Notes: generated by a model from the sequence alone, not told the origin. DNA of 63,665 bases from an uncultured Prevotellaceae bacterium (GCA_946402905.1 CAMIYC010000016.1:1-63665), one strand, 5' to 3'; shown: positions 15,586 through 24,818, counted from the first letter of the stretch. Made by a program: numbers and translations.

Positions 15586-18210
15586 TTATTCATAGATGGA
15601 TGTCGCGCTCGTCTTCTGCTCCGTGCTTTCTTCTTGCAGCAGACTGCGCAATTGTGTTGGGGTAAGTCTTGTCGTTGGTTGGAATTCGCTTTTCTGCATA
15701 TAGTTGGTCAGTGAATAGCGCATTTGGCGGATTTCGGGCAACTGACTGTCGGTCAGCAGGTCAATGGAGGAAAAGATGAGACGACCCTTGCCCACCTGGG
15801 CCTCGAAGACCAGTGCGAGTCGACGGTTGTTGACAAAATTGTCCACACTCTCGACGATGGGGCGCATGGGGGGCAGACTGTCGATCACCATCACACGGCT
15901 GCGTTTCACCAGGTTCCACCACTGCCAGTCGCTGTGCATGTCGGTGGGGAAGTCGCTCAGGGCGGGATGGCTCGGGTCGCACAGCAGCCCCATGGTGCCT
16001 GCTTGTTTGGGGAAGTGTACGGGGCTCCAGAAGACGGGCAGGAATTTCCCCTCCAGCCCCTTCACGGTCGACGTCTTAGGTGAGAAGAGCACCTTCTTGC
16101 CTTTTTTCAGGGCTTGGAGTGCCTGTCCGAGGTCTGCCGTGACAAGGATATCCCGGTCTTGGGGGATTGTCACTTCAGGATAGACCCAGATGTTCCAGCG
16201 ATTGCGCCAGGGGCTGTCCTTGATGGTGACCAGGAATTCCAGCCGCCGGGCCTTTCCCACCTTGTCGAGCGGCACATCCACACGGTTGCCGGTTCCTGTG
16301 GCGTATGTCACCCCTGATTCGTCGGCCAACTGCCAGTTGATTTCCTTTTCCTGGGGGGCTTCTGAGTAGTCAGCCACGTCAATGGTGGCGACAAATCGTT
16401 CGTTGGCGCTCCACACCGCTTTGTCAAATCGTGCCAGCGGCACCACGGGCGCACAAAACTCCCTGAAACGCTGGGGCTCGATGAGACCCTTTGAGTCCCC
16501 AAAGGCGTCGAGCAGCCCCACAAGTGCGGTGCCCTGACCTGGGAAGTCGTGCAGGTCGAGCAGCTGAAAACCACTCTGCTGGGGCGTCTTCAGGGCACGC
16601 TCGATTTCCTCTTTATAGAGGATGGAGGCGAACCGTCCGGAGGCCTGTAGGTAGTCGTCGGCGCGTCGGAGCAGACCCTTCCGCCGGAGGTCGTCGCGTA
16701 TGGCCTCGAAATTCAGGGGGGCGAGCACACCGGTGTACTTTTCCGTCTCGCGGATATTGGGATATACACTATACTGGCCTATCTCATGCGAGATGAGCGG
16801 CACGGTGATGTCTTGGGCAGCCTCGCGGTAGTCGCTCTTGAAATCGGGCATGTGTTCGTCAAACACGCCTTGTCCTCTTACCCATCCTTTGTCGGTCCAT
16901 TGCGTGACGAAAATGTCGTCCTCTGGTTCCTGCCTGCGACCGTGGCCTTTCTCGAACGTGAAGGTCGACGTGAGGTAGAGATGCCTCGGGTCGCGTGTCT
17001 TCATATAGCGTGTCAGCTTGTTGAGGAAGTCGAAGTCGGGCTGCAGCTCGTTGCCGCAACTGATGATACAGAGCGACGGGTGATTGCCGTAGTGTCGTAT
17101 GATATGCTCAAACTCGTCGTAGAGAAACTGTGCGGTGGCTGAGTCTTTGTTGACTGTCAGCGACCAGTTGGGCAGCTCCACCTGACAGTAGAAACCCATC
17201 TTGTCGGCGACACGGAAGGCGGCCTCGGGAGGGCACCAGGAGTGGAAGCGCAGGTGGTTGAGCCCGTATTCGCGGGCGGTAGAAAACACCTTCATCCACC
17301 CCCTTTCATCCATCGGTGGGGTGCCGGTCAGGGGAAAGATGCAACATTCCAGGGTGCCTCTGAGAAAGGTGGGACGGTTGTTGATGAGCAGCCGGTTGCC
17401 TTCAGCTGAGAATTTCCTCATGCCGAAACTGACGGTCTTGGTCTGTCCGCCTGCTGTCACGCTGAGGGTGTAGAGCCGGGGCGAGAACTCGCTCCACGGT
17501 CTCATGTCATCCATGGGCAGTACGTAGGAGCCATCGTCTTGCTTCTGAGGGCTGACCGCATTGCCGTCAAGCGCAAACCTCGCATCGGCTGCCCCCGTCA
17601 CCTTGATGAGTATCTGGCGGCGGTCAATGTCTGGGTATACCTGCACGTCACTGACGGTGGGGGAGACACACAACTTCATCTCTCCCAGCACACCATTCCA
17701 CATGATCTGTGTGTCGTTGGTGTAGGAGTGGGCGAGATGGTCCACGGAGATGTCGTGCTGCTGCCGGTTGTCGATGGTGAGGGTCAGCAGGTGGCTACCC
17801 TCTGTGAGCCCTTTCTCTATAGTAAATAGGTGTGGAGATACAAGGCTTTCCTGTGCTTGTCCCAGGTCCTGCCCGTCAATGGCCAGACGGCTCCGCCACA
17901 TCACTCTTTCAAGCGATAGCTGGAGGGGCTTCCCTGCCATCGGTCGTGGAATAAAGATTTCTCGTTGATAGACGGCTGTACCTATATAGGAATGTTTCCG
18001 GGTGAGACGTGACAACTGTGGCTTCTGCAACAGTGGCTGTAACTGGTTCTCCTGTCCTATGTTGGCACCGTCGAGCGTATTGGGTAGAGTGATGATTGAG
18101 CGTTCCTGCCCTGTAATGACAGTCCATGTTCCGCTCAAATCCAAAATCTGTTGTGCACTGCCCTGAAAGGATAATGTGCACAACAAAAATGCTGTGATCA
18201 ATACTCTCAT
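15586..18210 (-). CDS. Glycoside hydrolase family 2 enzyme
   Basis: An 874-aa enzyme with a signal peptide (residues 1-19, ending QGSA). The architecture is that of GH2: an N-terminal jelly-roll sugar-binding domain, an immunoglobulin-like domain, then a TIM barrel. The acid/base is likely Glu389 in SCGNELQP and the nucleophile Glu476 in LISHEIGQYS. GH2 includes beta-galactosidases, beta-glucuronidases and beta-mannosidases; the substrate cannot be read from sequence alone. Its position before SusC and SusD marks a small polysaccharide-utilisation locus. A -7-like TATTTTTG at 18277-18270 lies upstream. Confidence 0.85.
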   Translation of the reverse strand: MRVLITAFLLCTLSFQGSAQQILDLSGTWTVITGQERSIITLPNTLDGANIGQENQLQPLLQKPQLSRLTRKHSYIGTAVYQREIFIPRPMAGKPLQLSLERVMWRSRLAIDGQDLGQAQESLVSPHLFTIEKGLTEGSHLLTLTIDNRQQHDISVDHLAHSYTNDTQIMWNGVLGEMKLCVSPTVSDVQVYPDIDRRQILIKVTGAADARFALDGNAVSPQKQDDGSYVLPMDDMRPWSEFSPRLYTLSVTAGGQTKTVSFGMRKFSAEGNRLLINNRPTFLRGTLECCIFPLTGTPPMDERGWMKVFSTAREYGLNHLRFHSWCPPEAAFRVADKMGFYCQVELPNWSLTVNKDSATAQFLYDEFEHIIRHYGNHPSLCIISCGNELQPDFDFLNKLTRYMKTRDPRHLYLTSTFTFEKGHGRRQEPEDDIFVTQWTDKGWVRGQGVFDEHMPDFKSDYREAAQDITVPLISHEIGQYSVYPNIRETEKYTGVLAPLNFEAIRDDLRRKGLLRRADDYLQASGRFASILYKEEIERALKTPQQSGFQLLDLHDFPGQGTALVGLLDAFGDSKGLIEPQRFREFCAPVVPLARFDKAVWSANERFVATIDVADYSEAPQEKEINWQLADESGVTYATGTGNRVDVPLDKVGKARRLEFLVTIKDSPWRNRWNIWVYPEVTIPQDRDILVTADLGQALQALKKGKKVLFSPKTSTVKGLEGKFLPVFWSPVHFPKQAGTMGLLCDPSHPALSDFPTDMHSDWQWWNLVKRSRVMVIDSLPPMRPIVESVDNFVNNRRLALVFEAQVGKGRLIFSSIDLLTDSQLPEIRQMRYSLTNYMQKSEFQPTTRLTPTQLRSLLQEESTEQKTSATSIYE

Positions 18211-18341
18211 GTGTTGGTATTTTAATTTAGGTTACTTGGTAGATTGTGTGTACAAATAGGTTCTGGGTGCAAAAATACAATTTTTATTCCATAAACTTTT
18301 TTTTTTCAGCGTTTTTTTTCATGATTTGTTATTATTGTCTG

Positions 18342-20501
18342 TCAGTTCCAAAGACCACCGGTGGTATGCGACCGGCGCCTCTGCGTCTGGCGCGCGATCC
18401 ATTTCGGCAGTGGCATCTCGCGCAGGCAGATATGCAGCCCGATGGCACGTGTCATCAGCAGGTCGTCGTGCTTGCCCTCCACGGCGCCGTAACTGCCGTT
18501 CTGCCTGCGCACGTAGGTGTCCAGCTCGTCCAGGCACCGCTCGTCACGCTCTACGTAGAGCCGCTCTCGCACCACCTCCACCAGTGTGCTGATGATTTCG
18601 GGTTTCGTTTTCACATTGGTGTGAAAGCCGTATTTCACGGGGCGTCGATCCCTGATGTCCTCCGCACTCTGGCGCCGGGCGTAGAGATTGGGATACACGG
18701 CTTTGATCTCGTTGAGGATGTAGGCCGACTGGTCGCCGCCTTCCACCCATCTCGAGTCGTCGTGGGTCTCCAGCGTGTTCGACTCGATCACCAGCAGAGC
18801 GTCGTCATAGTAGCGGGCCACCTGGGCCGCCTTCCAGGCCAGCAGGTCGATGTCGGTATGTCCGTACCATTGGGCGCAGATGGTGGGCTTGTCGCCCTGC
18901 GTCATCCAGTAGCGGTCTATCACGCAGATCACCGACCAGTCGGCCTTCTCGCTGCGCCCGCCGATGTCTACCACCACCTCATAGCGGTCGCTCATGTATC
19001 CGTCGTCGAAGTGTTCTGGCTCATCCCATATCCACAGCAGACCGTCGTTGTCTTCCACAAAGCGTATTCCCTCCAGGGCGTTCTTGCCCTTGATGGCCAT
19101 GGCGGTGAGGTCTCCTTTGCGGCGCGGTGGGCGGCAGCCCTTGCGCAGGGCGTGTATCTGGTAGGTGTCGAATACGCGTGAACCGCTGTTCTGGAATGCC
19201 TCGATATCGTCCGAGGGGAATTCTGCCGCCATGTTGCCGTGGTCGTTGTATTTGCGGCGCTCGCTCACATACCATTTGATGGCTTCGAGGGTGGCTCCCA
19301 TCTCCCACAGTCGCCACAGGTAGCGGCCTGGCTCTTCACGCAGGCTGGCAGCGTGTTCTGACGCTCTGTTCTCCCAGAGCCAACGGGCAAACTGCTCCGG
19401 GCGGTCCACCCGCAGTGCATATTGTTCGATCTGCCACCATGCCACGAAGAGCGGCTTGAACTGCGAGAGTCCGCTCTTGGCGGCATCATACTCCCTCTGG
19501 AAGAAGTTGCCGGTGCCGTTGGCCGTCGACTCATACACAATCATCGTGCGCGGCTTGTAGGAGGCACCGGCACATGCCGAGCGTATGATGTCTTCGGGGG
19601 TCTTGTTGTCGGTCTTACGCCAGAATGCCACCTCTGTGCAGTGCACCAAGGCGGTGTCTCCGCCGCGGGCGGAGTTGGGGGTCTCTGCCGATCCTACTTT
19701 TATCTTGCAGTTGCGCAGGGGGATATACCTCATGAGGCGTGTGTTGCGGTCGCCGACTATCTTGGGCGTTTCTTTCTTCTTCCTCGCTGTCGTCTTCACG
19801 CTGTCTCCTGACCGAGAGAAGACGTCGCAGCAGTCGGCCAAGGATGGGGTGGGGAGGTCTTCGTCGTCCCCTTCGCTGGCGCATTCGAGCAACCGCAGTG
19901 GATAATTATCCATGAGTTTGTCAAACATACTGCTCACCTCTGCCGAGGCGGTCTTCACATGCCCTACGATGAGCGAGTTGAGGCCTTTGTGCTGTATCAG
20001 CTGAAGCCATGCCATGTAGATCTGTGTCACTGTCGAGCCGCCCCACTGACGGGCTTTCAGCACGATCACTCTGATAGGTTCGCCGCGCAGACGGGCTTCC
20101 TCGAGCAGCGACACCAGCCGTCTCTGCGGACGGTTCAGCACGAAGGGGATGTCTTCACCGCCGTCCTTGGGTTTGATGCGCACGTAGCGCCAGGCCCAGT
20201 AGCAGAAGTCGTGCTTGCATCTCGACAGTTCCAGTTGCTCAAGTGCCTCCATGTGGGTGAGTCCTCTACACTGGGCGTATCCCTTCACCGAGCCGCATTC
20301 CACGATGCCGCTCACCAGGGGTATTTCAAGCATCCTGTCGGGCAGATAGACATCGCGGGGCAGATAGTCGTCGATATGTACGTGGGTGCGGTGATGGAGA
20401 CATCCCTCACCGGTCTGTGGTTGGAAAATAGCTTGGATGGCATCGTTGCGGAGTCGGTTTTCCTCCAACATCCTGACGATGACTGATTGTTCGGTGTCCA
20501 T
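18342..20501 (-). CDS. Phage terminase large subunit
   Basis: A 719-aa terminase with both activities apparently intact. The ATPase Walker A is KARQWGGST near residues 148-156, Walker B with its catalytic Glu is CTEVAFW near 287-293, and the coupling motif ESTANG is near 324. The nuclease acidic residues lie in VVDIGG (about 509), VIESNT (about 570) and HDDLLM (about 677). It would translocate DNA into a procapsid through the portal and cut the DNA. The gene stands alone, with a GH2 gene on one side and a small peptide gene on the other. The frame is open end to end. A TGACA-type promoter sits 29 bases before the ATG. Confidence 0.9.
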   Translation of the reverse strand: MDTEQSVIVRMLEENRLRNDAIQAIFQPQTGEGCLHHRTHVHIDDYLPRDVYLPDRMLEIPLVSGIVECGSVKGYAQCRGLTHMEALEQLELSRCKHDFCYWAWRYVRIKPKDGGEDIPFVLNRPQRRLVSLLEEARLRGEPIRVIVLKARQWGGSTVTQIYMAWLQLIQHKGLNSLIVGHVKTASAEVSSMFDKLMDNYPLRLLECASEGDDEDLPTPSLADCCDVFSRSGDSVKTTARKKKETPKIVGDRNTRLMRYIPLRNCKIKVGSAETPNSARGGDTALVHCTEVAFWRKTDNKTPEDIIRSACAGASYKPRTMIVYESTANGTGNFFQREYDAAKSGLSQFKPLFVAWWQIEQYALRVDRPEQFARWLWENRASEHAASLREEPGRYLWRLWEMGATLEAIKWYVSERRKYNDHGNMAAEFPSDDIEAFQNSGSRVFDTYQIHALRKGCRPPRRKGDLTAMAIKGKNALEGIRFVEDNDGLLWIWDEPEHFDDGYMSDRYEVVVDIGGRSEKADWSVICVIDRYWMTQGDKPTICAQWYGHTDIDLLAWKAAQVARYYDDALLVIESNTLETHDDSRWVEGGDQSAYILNEIKAVYPNLYARRQSAEDIRDRRPVKYGFHTNVKTKPEIISTLVEVVRERLYVERDERCLDELDTYVRRQNGSYGAVEGKHDDLLMTRAIGLHICLREMPLPKWIARQTQRRRSHTTGGLWN

Positions 20502-20529
20502 AACTCTTATTCGTATCTAAAAACAGATA

Positions 20530-20564
20530 CAAAAATAAGGGTTTTTATACTGTCCGGACTGTCA
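20530..20564 (-). promoter_or_regulatory. Terminase promoter, TGACA type
   Basis: On the minus strand AAAATGACA (TGACA at 20564-20560) precedes TATTTTTG at 20537-20530, exactly 27 bases from T to T. TGACA continues into the dyad GTCCGGAC (20558-20551). A short inverted repeat GTATCT/AGATAC (20513-20530) overlaps the start region. Confidence 0.75.
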
Positions 20565-20705
20565 TTTTAGTGGTGTGGCCGACAAATTACACAGCGGGTA
20601 AGTCAAACAGAAAATTGTGTAAATCAAACTGCCAGATACAATAAATCCAACGATGGGGTATCACACTCCATCGGTGGCCAATAATTGTTGCCTATGAGTT
20701 GTAAA

Positions 20706-20870
20706 TTATTCGTCCCAGACAGAACCGCCGTTACTTAGCACCTCACTGCTTTCGGTGATGATCTCTTCATCTTTGCCCGAGTCTATCACTATGAGGCTCA
20801 CTGGTTCCATAATGTCTTCAGCCTCAATCGACTGAATGCGGATGGCGGGGGTTACATATACCTTATTCAT
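20706..20870 (-). CDS. Small YxxP/WDE peptide (54 aa)
   Basis: A 54-aa open frame. It starts MNKVYVTP, has an acidic middle with a VIDSGK segment, and ends NGGSVWDE. It shares Tyr5, Pro8 and the terminal W-D-E with the proteins at 1764-1973 and 6664-6867, which supports it being a real gene despite its size. A -7-like box TAATTTTG lies at 20924-20917. It is on the same strand as the terminase and scaffold-like genes between which it lies, but lacks their TGACA promoter. Function is unknown. Confidence 0.65.
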   Translation of the reverse strand: MNKVYVTPAIRIQSIEAEDIMEPVSLIVIDSGKDEEIITESSEVLSNGGSVWDE

Positions 20871-21097
20871 ATATACGAAGTTTATGTTGTTTTTATTATT
20901 TCAATCAATTTTCGTACAAAATTACTGTTTTTCTTTCTAATCCATAATCCTTTGTCATGATTTCTTGGTCTTGTTAACGTTTTTTAGCATTTTTGCACTT
21001 GTGGTAGTTACTTAGTCATAGCTCGTTTTTAGGGTCGCTAAGCTCAAAATCTTTCAAAATTGAATATAAAATCTTCACTTTGCCTTTATTTTGGTAG

Positions 21098-21245
21098 TAG
21101 GGTGTCCTTTTGTTTTCTTACACATCCACTCTCCATTTGCAGTGGTAATCAGTTCCCCCTCTAAGTTAGAGGGGGGTAGGGGGAGTGTGTATGCTTCATA
21201 GGAAACATTCACATGACATCTAAACTACAACAAAAGGACACCCTA
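21098..21245. mobile_element. MITE-like element with 17-bp terminal inverted repeats
   Basis: A 148-bp element whose ends are exact inverted repeats of 17 bp (TAGGGTGTCCTTTTGTT at 21098-21114 and its complement at 21229-21245). It is flanked by a 9-bp direct repeat TTTTGGTAG (21089-21097 and 21246-21254), a target-site duplication. It encodes nothing and contains a small CCCCCTCTAA/AGAGGGGG hairpin at about 21154-21176. Confidence 0.8.
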
Positions 21246-21330
21246 TTTTGGTAGATTTTACTATCAATTTTGTTTGATTTAGAGGCCGACAGGCCGACCT
21301 TTGAAGGGTGACTGAGTGATTACGTTTGTG

Positions 21331-21424
21331 GTAATTACTCAGTTCACCATGGGAGCGCGGGCGTCCTCGCCCGCAATTAGTGGCGGGCGGGGCGCCCGCG
21401 CTCCCAAGTGAAACAGGAAATTAC
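21331..21424 (+). repeat. GC-rich REP-like palindrome, copy B
   Basis: Starts GTAATTACTCAGTTCACC, contains long inverted GGGAGCGCGGGCG arms, and ends GGAAATTAC. It is the same family as copies at 10020-10109 and 31742-31852. Confidence 0.75.
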
Positions 21425-21469
21425 TCCCGTTCCCTCGTAGGGGAAGGGTAGGGGTGGGGTGACAAATCT

Positions 21470-22138
21470 TTATCCTCGCTTCACCCTTTTTTCGTTGCCA
21501 CGTTCCCATATCGACAGACGGTCGGCAGCTGAGAGGCCTCCTATCACGTGATGGGGCACTGCATGGCTGGCGTGCTGACTCGTGCCGCCGAGGTCGTGCA
21601 GTTCTGCCGCTTTGCGCCTTTCTATCAGGTATTCGTCGATTCGTGTGTTGCGGCCCTTGATTTCGCCTCTGATCTCGCCCTGACGGGCTGCCTCGGCTAC
21701 ATCGTGGTCGTAGTGTGCGGATTTGCGTATCATCTCGATGGTCTCCTCACAGAGTTTTCCTGACAGCAGTTCTTCTGCCAGCCTTCCTGCGAGTGCTTCC
21801 ACCTCTGGGTCTCCTTTCAATGTCTTCAGGGCCGAGCGCCATCGCTCTTCAGGCAGAGCCGGTGTCTGGGTTGGTGGTTGGATCGGTTTCTCTGATGCTC
21901 TCTCGTTCTCTGGGGCTTCCTGGCTTTCCGGGTCATTCACTTTCAGTGAGGCTTCTTGATTCTCGGGCTTCTCCTGGATTTCGGGCTTGTCCGGGGCTTC
22001 CTGGTTCTCTGGCTTCTTCGGGGCTTCCGTTTTCTCTTTTGTGACTTCCGGTCTTTCTGTGGTGGGTTGTTCAATGGGGGTGGTCGTGGAGACTTGCTCC
22101 ATTTCTGCATGGGGGGAAGATACTTTTTCCTTTTTCAT
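21470..22138 (-). CDS. Scaffold-like phage protein
   Basis: A 222-aa protein from the ATG at 22138; a TTG 15 codons upstream is unlikely. The first half is a low-complexity Pro/Glu/Lys linker with repeated KPENQE-like units. The second half is helical, ending with an ARQGEIRGEIKGRNTRIDEY segment and a short C-terminal GGLSAADRLSIWERG. This resembles proteins encoded just before the capsid gene in Bacteroidetes phages, which are likely scaffolding proteins (from memory, not searched). Here it is 19 kb from the capsid gene. A TGACA-type promoter lies 43 bases upstream, which links it to the capsid and terminase genes. Confidence 0.55.
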   Translation of the reverse strand: MKKEKVSSPHAEMEQVSTTTPIEQPTTERPEVTKEKTEAPKKPENQEAPDKPEIQEKPENQEASLKVNDPESQEAPENERASEKPIQPPTQTPALPEERWRSALKTLKGDPEVEALAGRLAEELLSGKLCEETIEMIRKSAHYDHDVAEAARQGEIRGEIKGRNTRIDEYLIERRKAAELHDLGGTSQHASHAVPHHVIGGLSAADRLSIWERGNEKRVKRG

Positions 22139-22180
22139 AATGGTCGGTTTTTTATTTGTGAAACGATGCGTTCTCTTGTG

Positions 22181-22215
22181 CAAAGATATGGTAAGTATGA
22201 CTCATGGATATGTCA
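22181..22215 (-). promoter_or_regulatory. Scaffold-like gene promoter, TGACA type
   Basis: On the minus strand AAAATGACA (TGACA at 22215-22211) precedes TATCTTTG at 22188-22181, exactly 27 bases from T to T. There is no TTTG -33 box. Confidence 0.75.
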
Positions 22216-22275
22216 TTTTAATGATCTCATGTCGTTTTTTTTATAAAAAAAAGAACCAAATCCGGCATTTTTCAT

Positions 22276-22283
22276 TATCTTTG
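22276..22283 (+). promoter_or_regulatory. -7 box of beta-helix protein gene
   Basis: TATCTTTG lies 72 bases before the ATG at 22356. No clear -33 box is seen. Confidence 0.5.
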
Positions 22284-22355
22284 CTTCACCATATATAAAG
22301 AGACTATGTCTTTTGTGAACTTATTAGCGAATTTATCAACCTATTCTTATCAACT

Positions 22356-23900
22356 ATGAGACCATTCAGACCGTTACTTTTCACCATGCTGATGTTTCTC
22401 TCACTGTTTGCCGTATCCTCACCAGCCACGGCTGACACAAAAGTGAGAGTGACCAACGGCGAGCAATTCTTGCGAGCTTTGAAGAGCAATACTCACATCG
22501 TCATTGCCAAGGGCTCGAAAATCATGCTTACAGAGGCCCTTGACAACGAGAGCCTCAGGGAAGAACTCTCTATCGGAGAGATCAACACCTATGAACCGGA
22601 CTATTCGCTTTACAACCATGTTGAGACCCTGGGCTATTACGACAACTTCGATGGCAACCAACTGGTTGTCGCCGGTCTGTCCAACCTCACCATCGAGGGA
22701 GAGGGCGGAGCACTCAACGGCCCTTCCATTATAGCCTCACCGCGCTATGCTTATGTGCTCTTCTTCGTATGCTGCAGAAATCTCAGCCTGGTCAATGTCA
22801 CGCTGGGACATACCGAGGAAGGCTATTGCGAAGGGGGCGTAGTGATGCTCGACCACTGTACCGACGTGGACATCTCGGGCTGCGACATGTATGGATGTGG
22901 CACAGAGGGTATCGGAGCCTCTCAGTCCGAAAACATCAGTTGCTCCAACTCTTATATACGCGACTGCTCCTACCAGATCATGACACTGAACGATTGTACC
23001 AACGTGGCTTTCAATGGATGCGAGTTCTTCCGCAACAAGGAGTTTTCCCTGGTCAATATCGGTGCTTGCACGGGTGTCAGCTTCGTAAAGTGCAAGTTTT
23101 ACGACAACCGCGGTCCACTCTTTTCTCTCTCTAATGCCCAGCCTGTGCTCGACGAATGTATGATACGCCATTCTCGCGAGATGCTCGGATCCATCGGCGA
23201 GGTGCAGTGGAACGCTACGCAGTTCTTTGGCAGCGACGGCGTTCAGTATGAGGCCGAGGTGGTGTATCCCGACGAAGAGGAGGTGTCCTACTACGACAAC
23301 GACTGGAAAGACCATGTGCTCAAAGTGAACGACCAGACGCCTCGTCCAGGCATTGCCGACTTCTTTATTGCCCTGGCCCACAAGAGCAACTCTCCGCTCA
23401 TCAAGGCGGCCTCGCTCGCACTCAATCCGCCTTATAAAAGTGCGGTCGACATCGTGGAGGTAGACAAGAAAAATGGCTATATTTTCGTGGCCAACCTGCC
23501 AGAGAATGCCAATGTCAATGACTACCGCGCCGTCGAGGCTTGCTTCTGGCGCTGCAATGACGGCACATGCCTCTTCGCCGTCAATCATCTCTTGCAGGAA
23601 GATGCCACCATCCTCAATTTCTACCGCTACGACCCGCGACGCCGGCTGCTCAGTCCTGTCGACGACATCAATGAGCTTACCACCCCCGTCAATGAACCGG
23701 TCTACGTCTCGCTGCCCCGCGTTGGCAAGACCATACAGTATCTGATGGGGGATAATCCTGAGAAGCAATATGGTACGGAGACCTTCGACGGAAAACGCTT
23801 CCTCTTCCGCAAGACCGGTGGGCGCAGTGTCTCTGTCGACAACGCTACCAACTCTTACGGCATAGGTAATATGGTCTCTTTCATGAGGAGGTATAATTAA
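22356..23900 (+). CDS. Secreted right-handed beta-helix protein
   Basis: A 514-aa protein with a signal peptide (about 1-26, ending PATA). Residues about 95-270 carry repeated beta-helix rungs of the pectate-lyase/NosD type, with short strands such as LTIEGEGG, LVNVTLGH, VDISGCDMYGCG and VAFNGCEFF. The C-terminal region (about 300-514) is a separate domain that I do not recognise. Proteins of this shape act on or bind carbohydrate outside the cytoplasm, but no catalytic residues could be assigned. It faces the opposite strand to the neighbouring phage-like genes. Confidence 0.7.
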   Translation: MRPFRPLLFTMLMFLSLFAVSSPATADTKVRVTNGEQFLRALKSNTHIVIAKGSKIMLTEALDNESLREELSIGEINTYEPDYSLYNHVETLGYYDNFDGNQLVVAGLSNLTIEGEGGALNGPSIIASPRYAYVLFFVCCRNLSLVNVTLGHTEEGYCEGGVVMLDHCTDVDISGCDMYGCGTEGIGASQSENISCSNSYIRDCSYQIMTLNDCTNVAFNGCEFFRNKEFSLVNIGACTGVSFVKCKFYDNRGPLFSLSNAQPVLDECMIRHSREMLGSIGEVQWNATQFFGSDGVQYEAEVVYPDEEEVSYYDNDWKDHVLKVNDQTPRPGIADFFIALAHKSNSPLIKAASLALNPPYKSAVDIVEVDKKNGYIFVANLPENANVNDYRAVEACFWRCNDGTCLFAVNHLLQEDATILNFYRYDPRRRLLSPVDDINELTTPVNEPVYVSLPRVGKTIQYLMGDNPEKQYGTETFDGKRFLFRKTGGRSVSVDNATNSYGIGNMVSFMRRYN

Positions 23901-23913
23901 AGCCGTCAATACC

Positions 23914-24414
23914 TCAATCCCTGAAGATCAAGGCTGAAAGCCTTCCTGCCACATAGCAGTAGAGATGAAACCCTACGGCGACACCGCCTACCAGCCATCC
24001 CATGGCGAGGTAGGCGGCCACCCACAGGTGAAATGACACAGGTGCTTTCGCACGTAGTGACAGCTCACCCAGCAGAGTGTAGACCACTCCCGAGAGTCCC
24101 ACTACGTGTGTTCCGACAGTGCCGCCCCATGTGGCTACGGCCGCCGGACAGCTGCAGGCGATCACCCAGGCCGTGAGCAGATGGCGGCTTCTCACCCCGC
24201 AGAAAAACACTATCTGCAGCCACACATAGACATTCAGCGTGGCATGGATGATGCCTGCGTGCGCCAACGGGTGAAGCAGACGTGCGTAGAGCGGACACGA
24301 TGGGTAGATGCCCAAAGACATGCCGCTCATACCGCACAGCCGGCAGAAGGCCATGGCCATCACGATACAGCCGACAACAAGCGACGCAGTCTTTGCATGG
24401 TCTCTTTCTTGCAT
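23914..24414 (-). CDS. Rhomboid-like intramembrane protease
   Basis: A 166-aa polytopic membrane protein. It shows the rhomboid catalytic layout in a small six-helix form: HATLN in an early loop/helix, GLSG with the likely nucleophile Ser108, and HLYCYVAG with the likely catalytic His150. Rhomboids cut membrane proteins within the bilayer. The start at 24414 overlaps the upstream gene by 55 bases and includes the first membrane helix; an alternative ATG at 24360 would overlap the upstream stop as TGATG but would cut that helix. It is co-transcribed with the phage-type 152-aa protein. The pairing is unusual for a housekeeping rhomboid. Confidence 0.65.
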   Translation of the reverse strand: MQERDHAKTASLVVGCIVMAMAFCRLCGMSGMSLGIYPSCPLYARLLHPLAHAGIIHATLNVYVWLQIVFFCGVRSRHLLTAWVIACSCPAAVATWGGTVGTHVVGLSGVVYTLLGELSLRAKAPVSFHLWVAAYLAMGWLVGGVAVGFHLYCYVAGRLSALIFRD

Positions 24415-24818
24415 CTCCGTTTCTCCTCACAGATGATTACATGTGCCATTGAGGGCGTAAGATAAAACCGTGGTGCCTCTCGATTGACCACATAATATAC
24501 CCGGCGGCTCAGAGGCCAGTCGGGATGGGTCTCGGAGAGGTGTTCGCACCGACGTTTGATCTCTTCATACATCTCTCGCTTCAGGGCATGGCATTTCGCC
24601 GGCAATGCGCGATGATACATCGACGACACCACCCTCAGCGCACGCTCTTCGCTCACCCAGAAACGGCTGGCTGGCTGGTTGACGGCGATCTTTACCACGT
24701 CGGCCATGTTGAGGCCGTCGCATAATTCAAATTCACGGTTGAATACTTCCAGGAGATTGCGGTTGCGCTCATCACGGTATTCAAATGCTGATCTCGGTTT
24801 TTTAGTGTTTTGTTTCAT
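24360..24818 (-). CDS. Phage-type 152-aa protein (possible small terminase or DNA-binding protein)
   Basis: A basic helical 152-aa protein. Segments such as RNRNLLEVFNREFEL, PASRFWVSEERA and REAPRFYLTPSMAHVIICEE match, from memory, a protein found in Bacteroidetes prophages close to terminase genes; the role there is not established. A small-terminase or DNA-binding role would fit its size and charge. It precedes and overlaps the rhomboid-like gene. Its promoter region carries a strong inverted repeat (24823-24873) rather than the TGACA box of the other particle genes, so it is probably regulated differently. Confidence 0.5.
   Translation of the reverse strand: MKQNTKKPRSAFEYRDERNRNLLEVFNREFELCDGLNMADVVKIAVNQPASRFWVSEERALRVVSSMYHRALPAKCHALKREMYEEIKRRCEHLSETHPDWPLSRRVYYVVNREAPRFYLTPSMAHVIICEEKRRCKKETMQRLRRLLSAVS

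Larger units (their letters stand above)
20871..21469. other. Intergenic region with MITE and REP-like repeat
   Basis: About 600 bases without a gene. It holds the -7 box of the small peptide gene (20917-20924), an AT-rich stretch, a MITE-like element (21098-21245) and a GC-rich REP-like palindrome (21331-21424). Confidence 0.6.
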
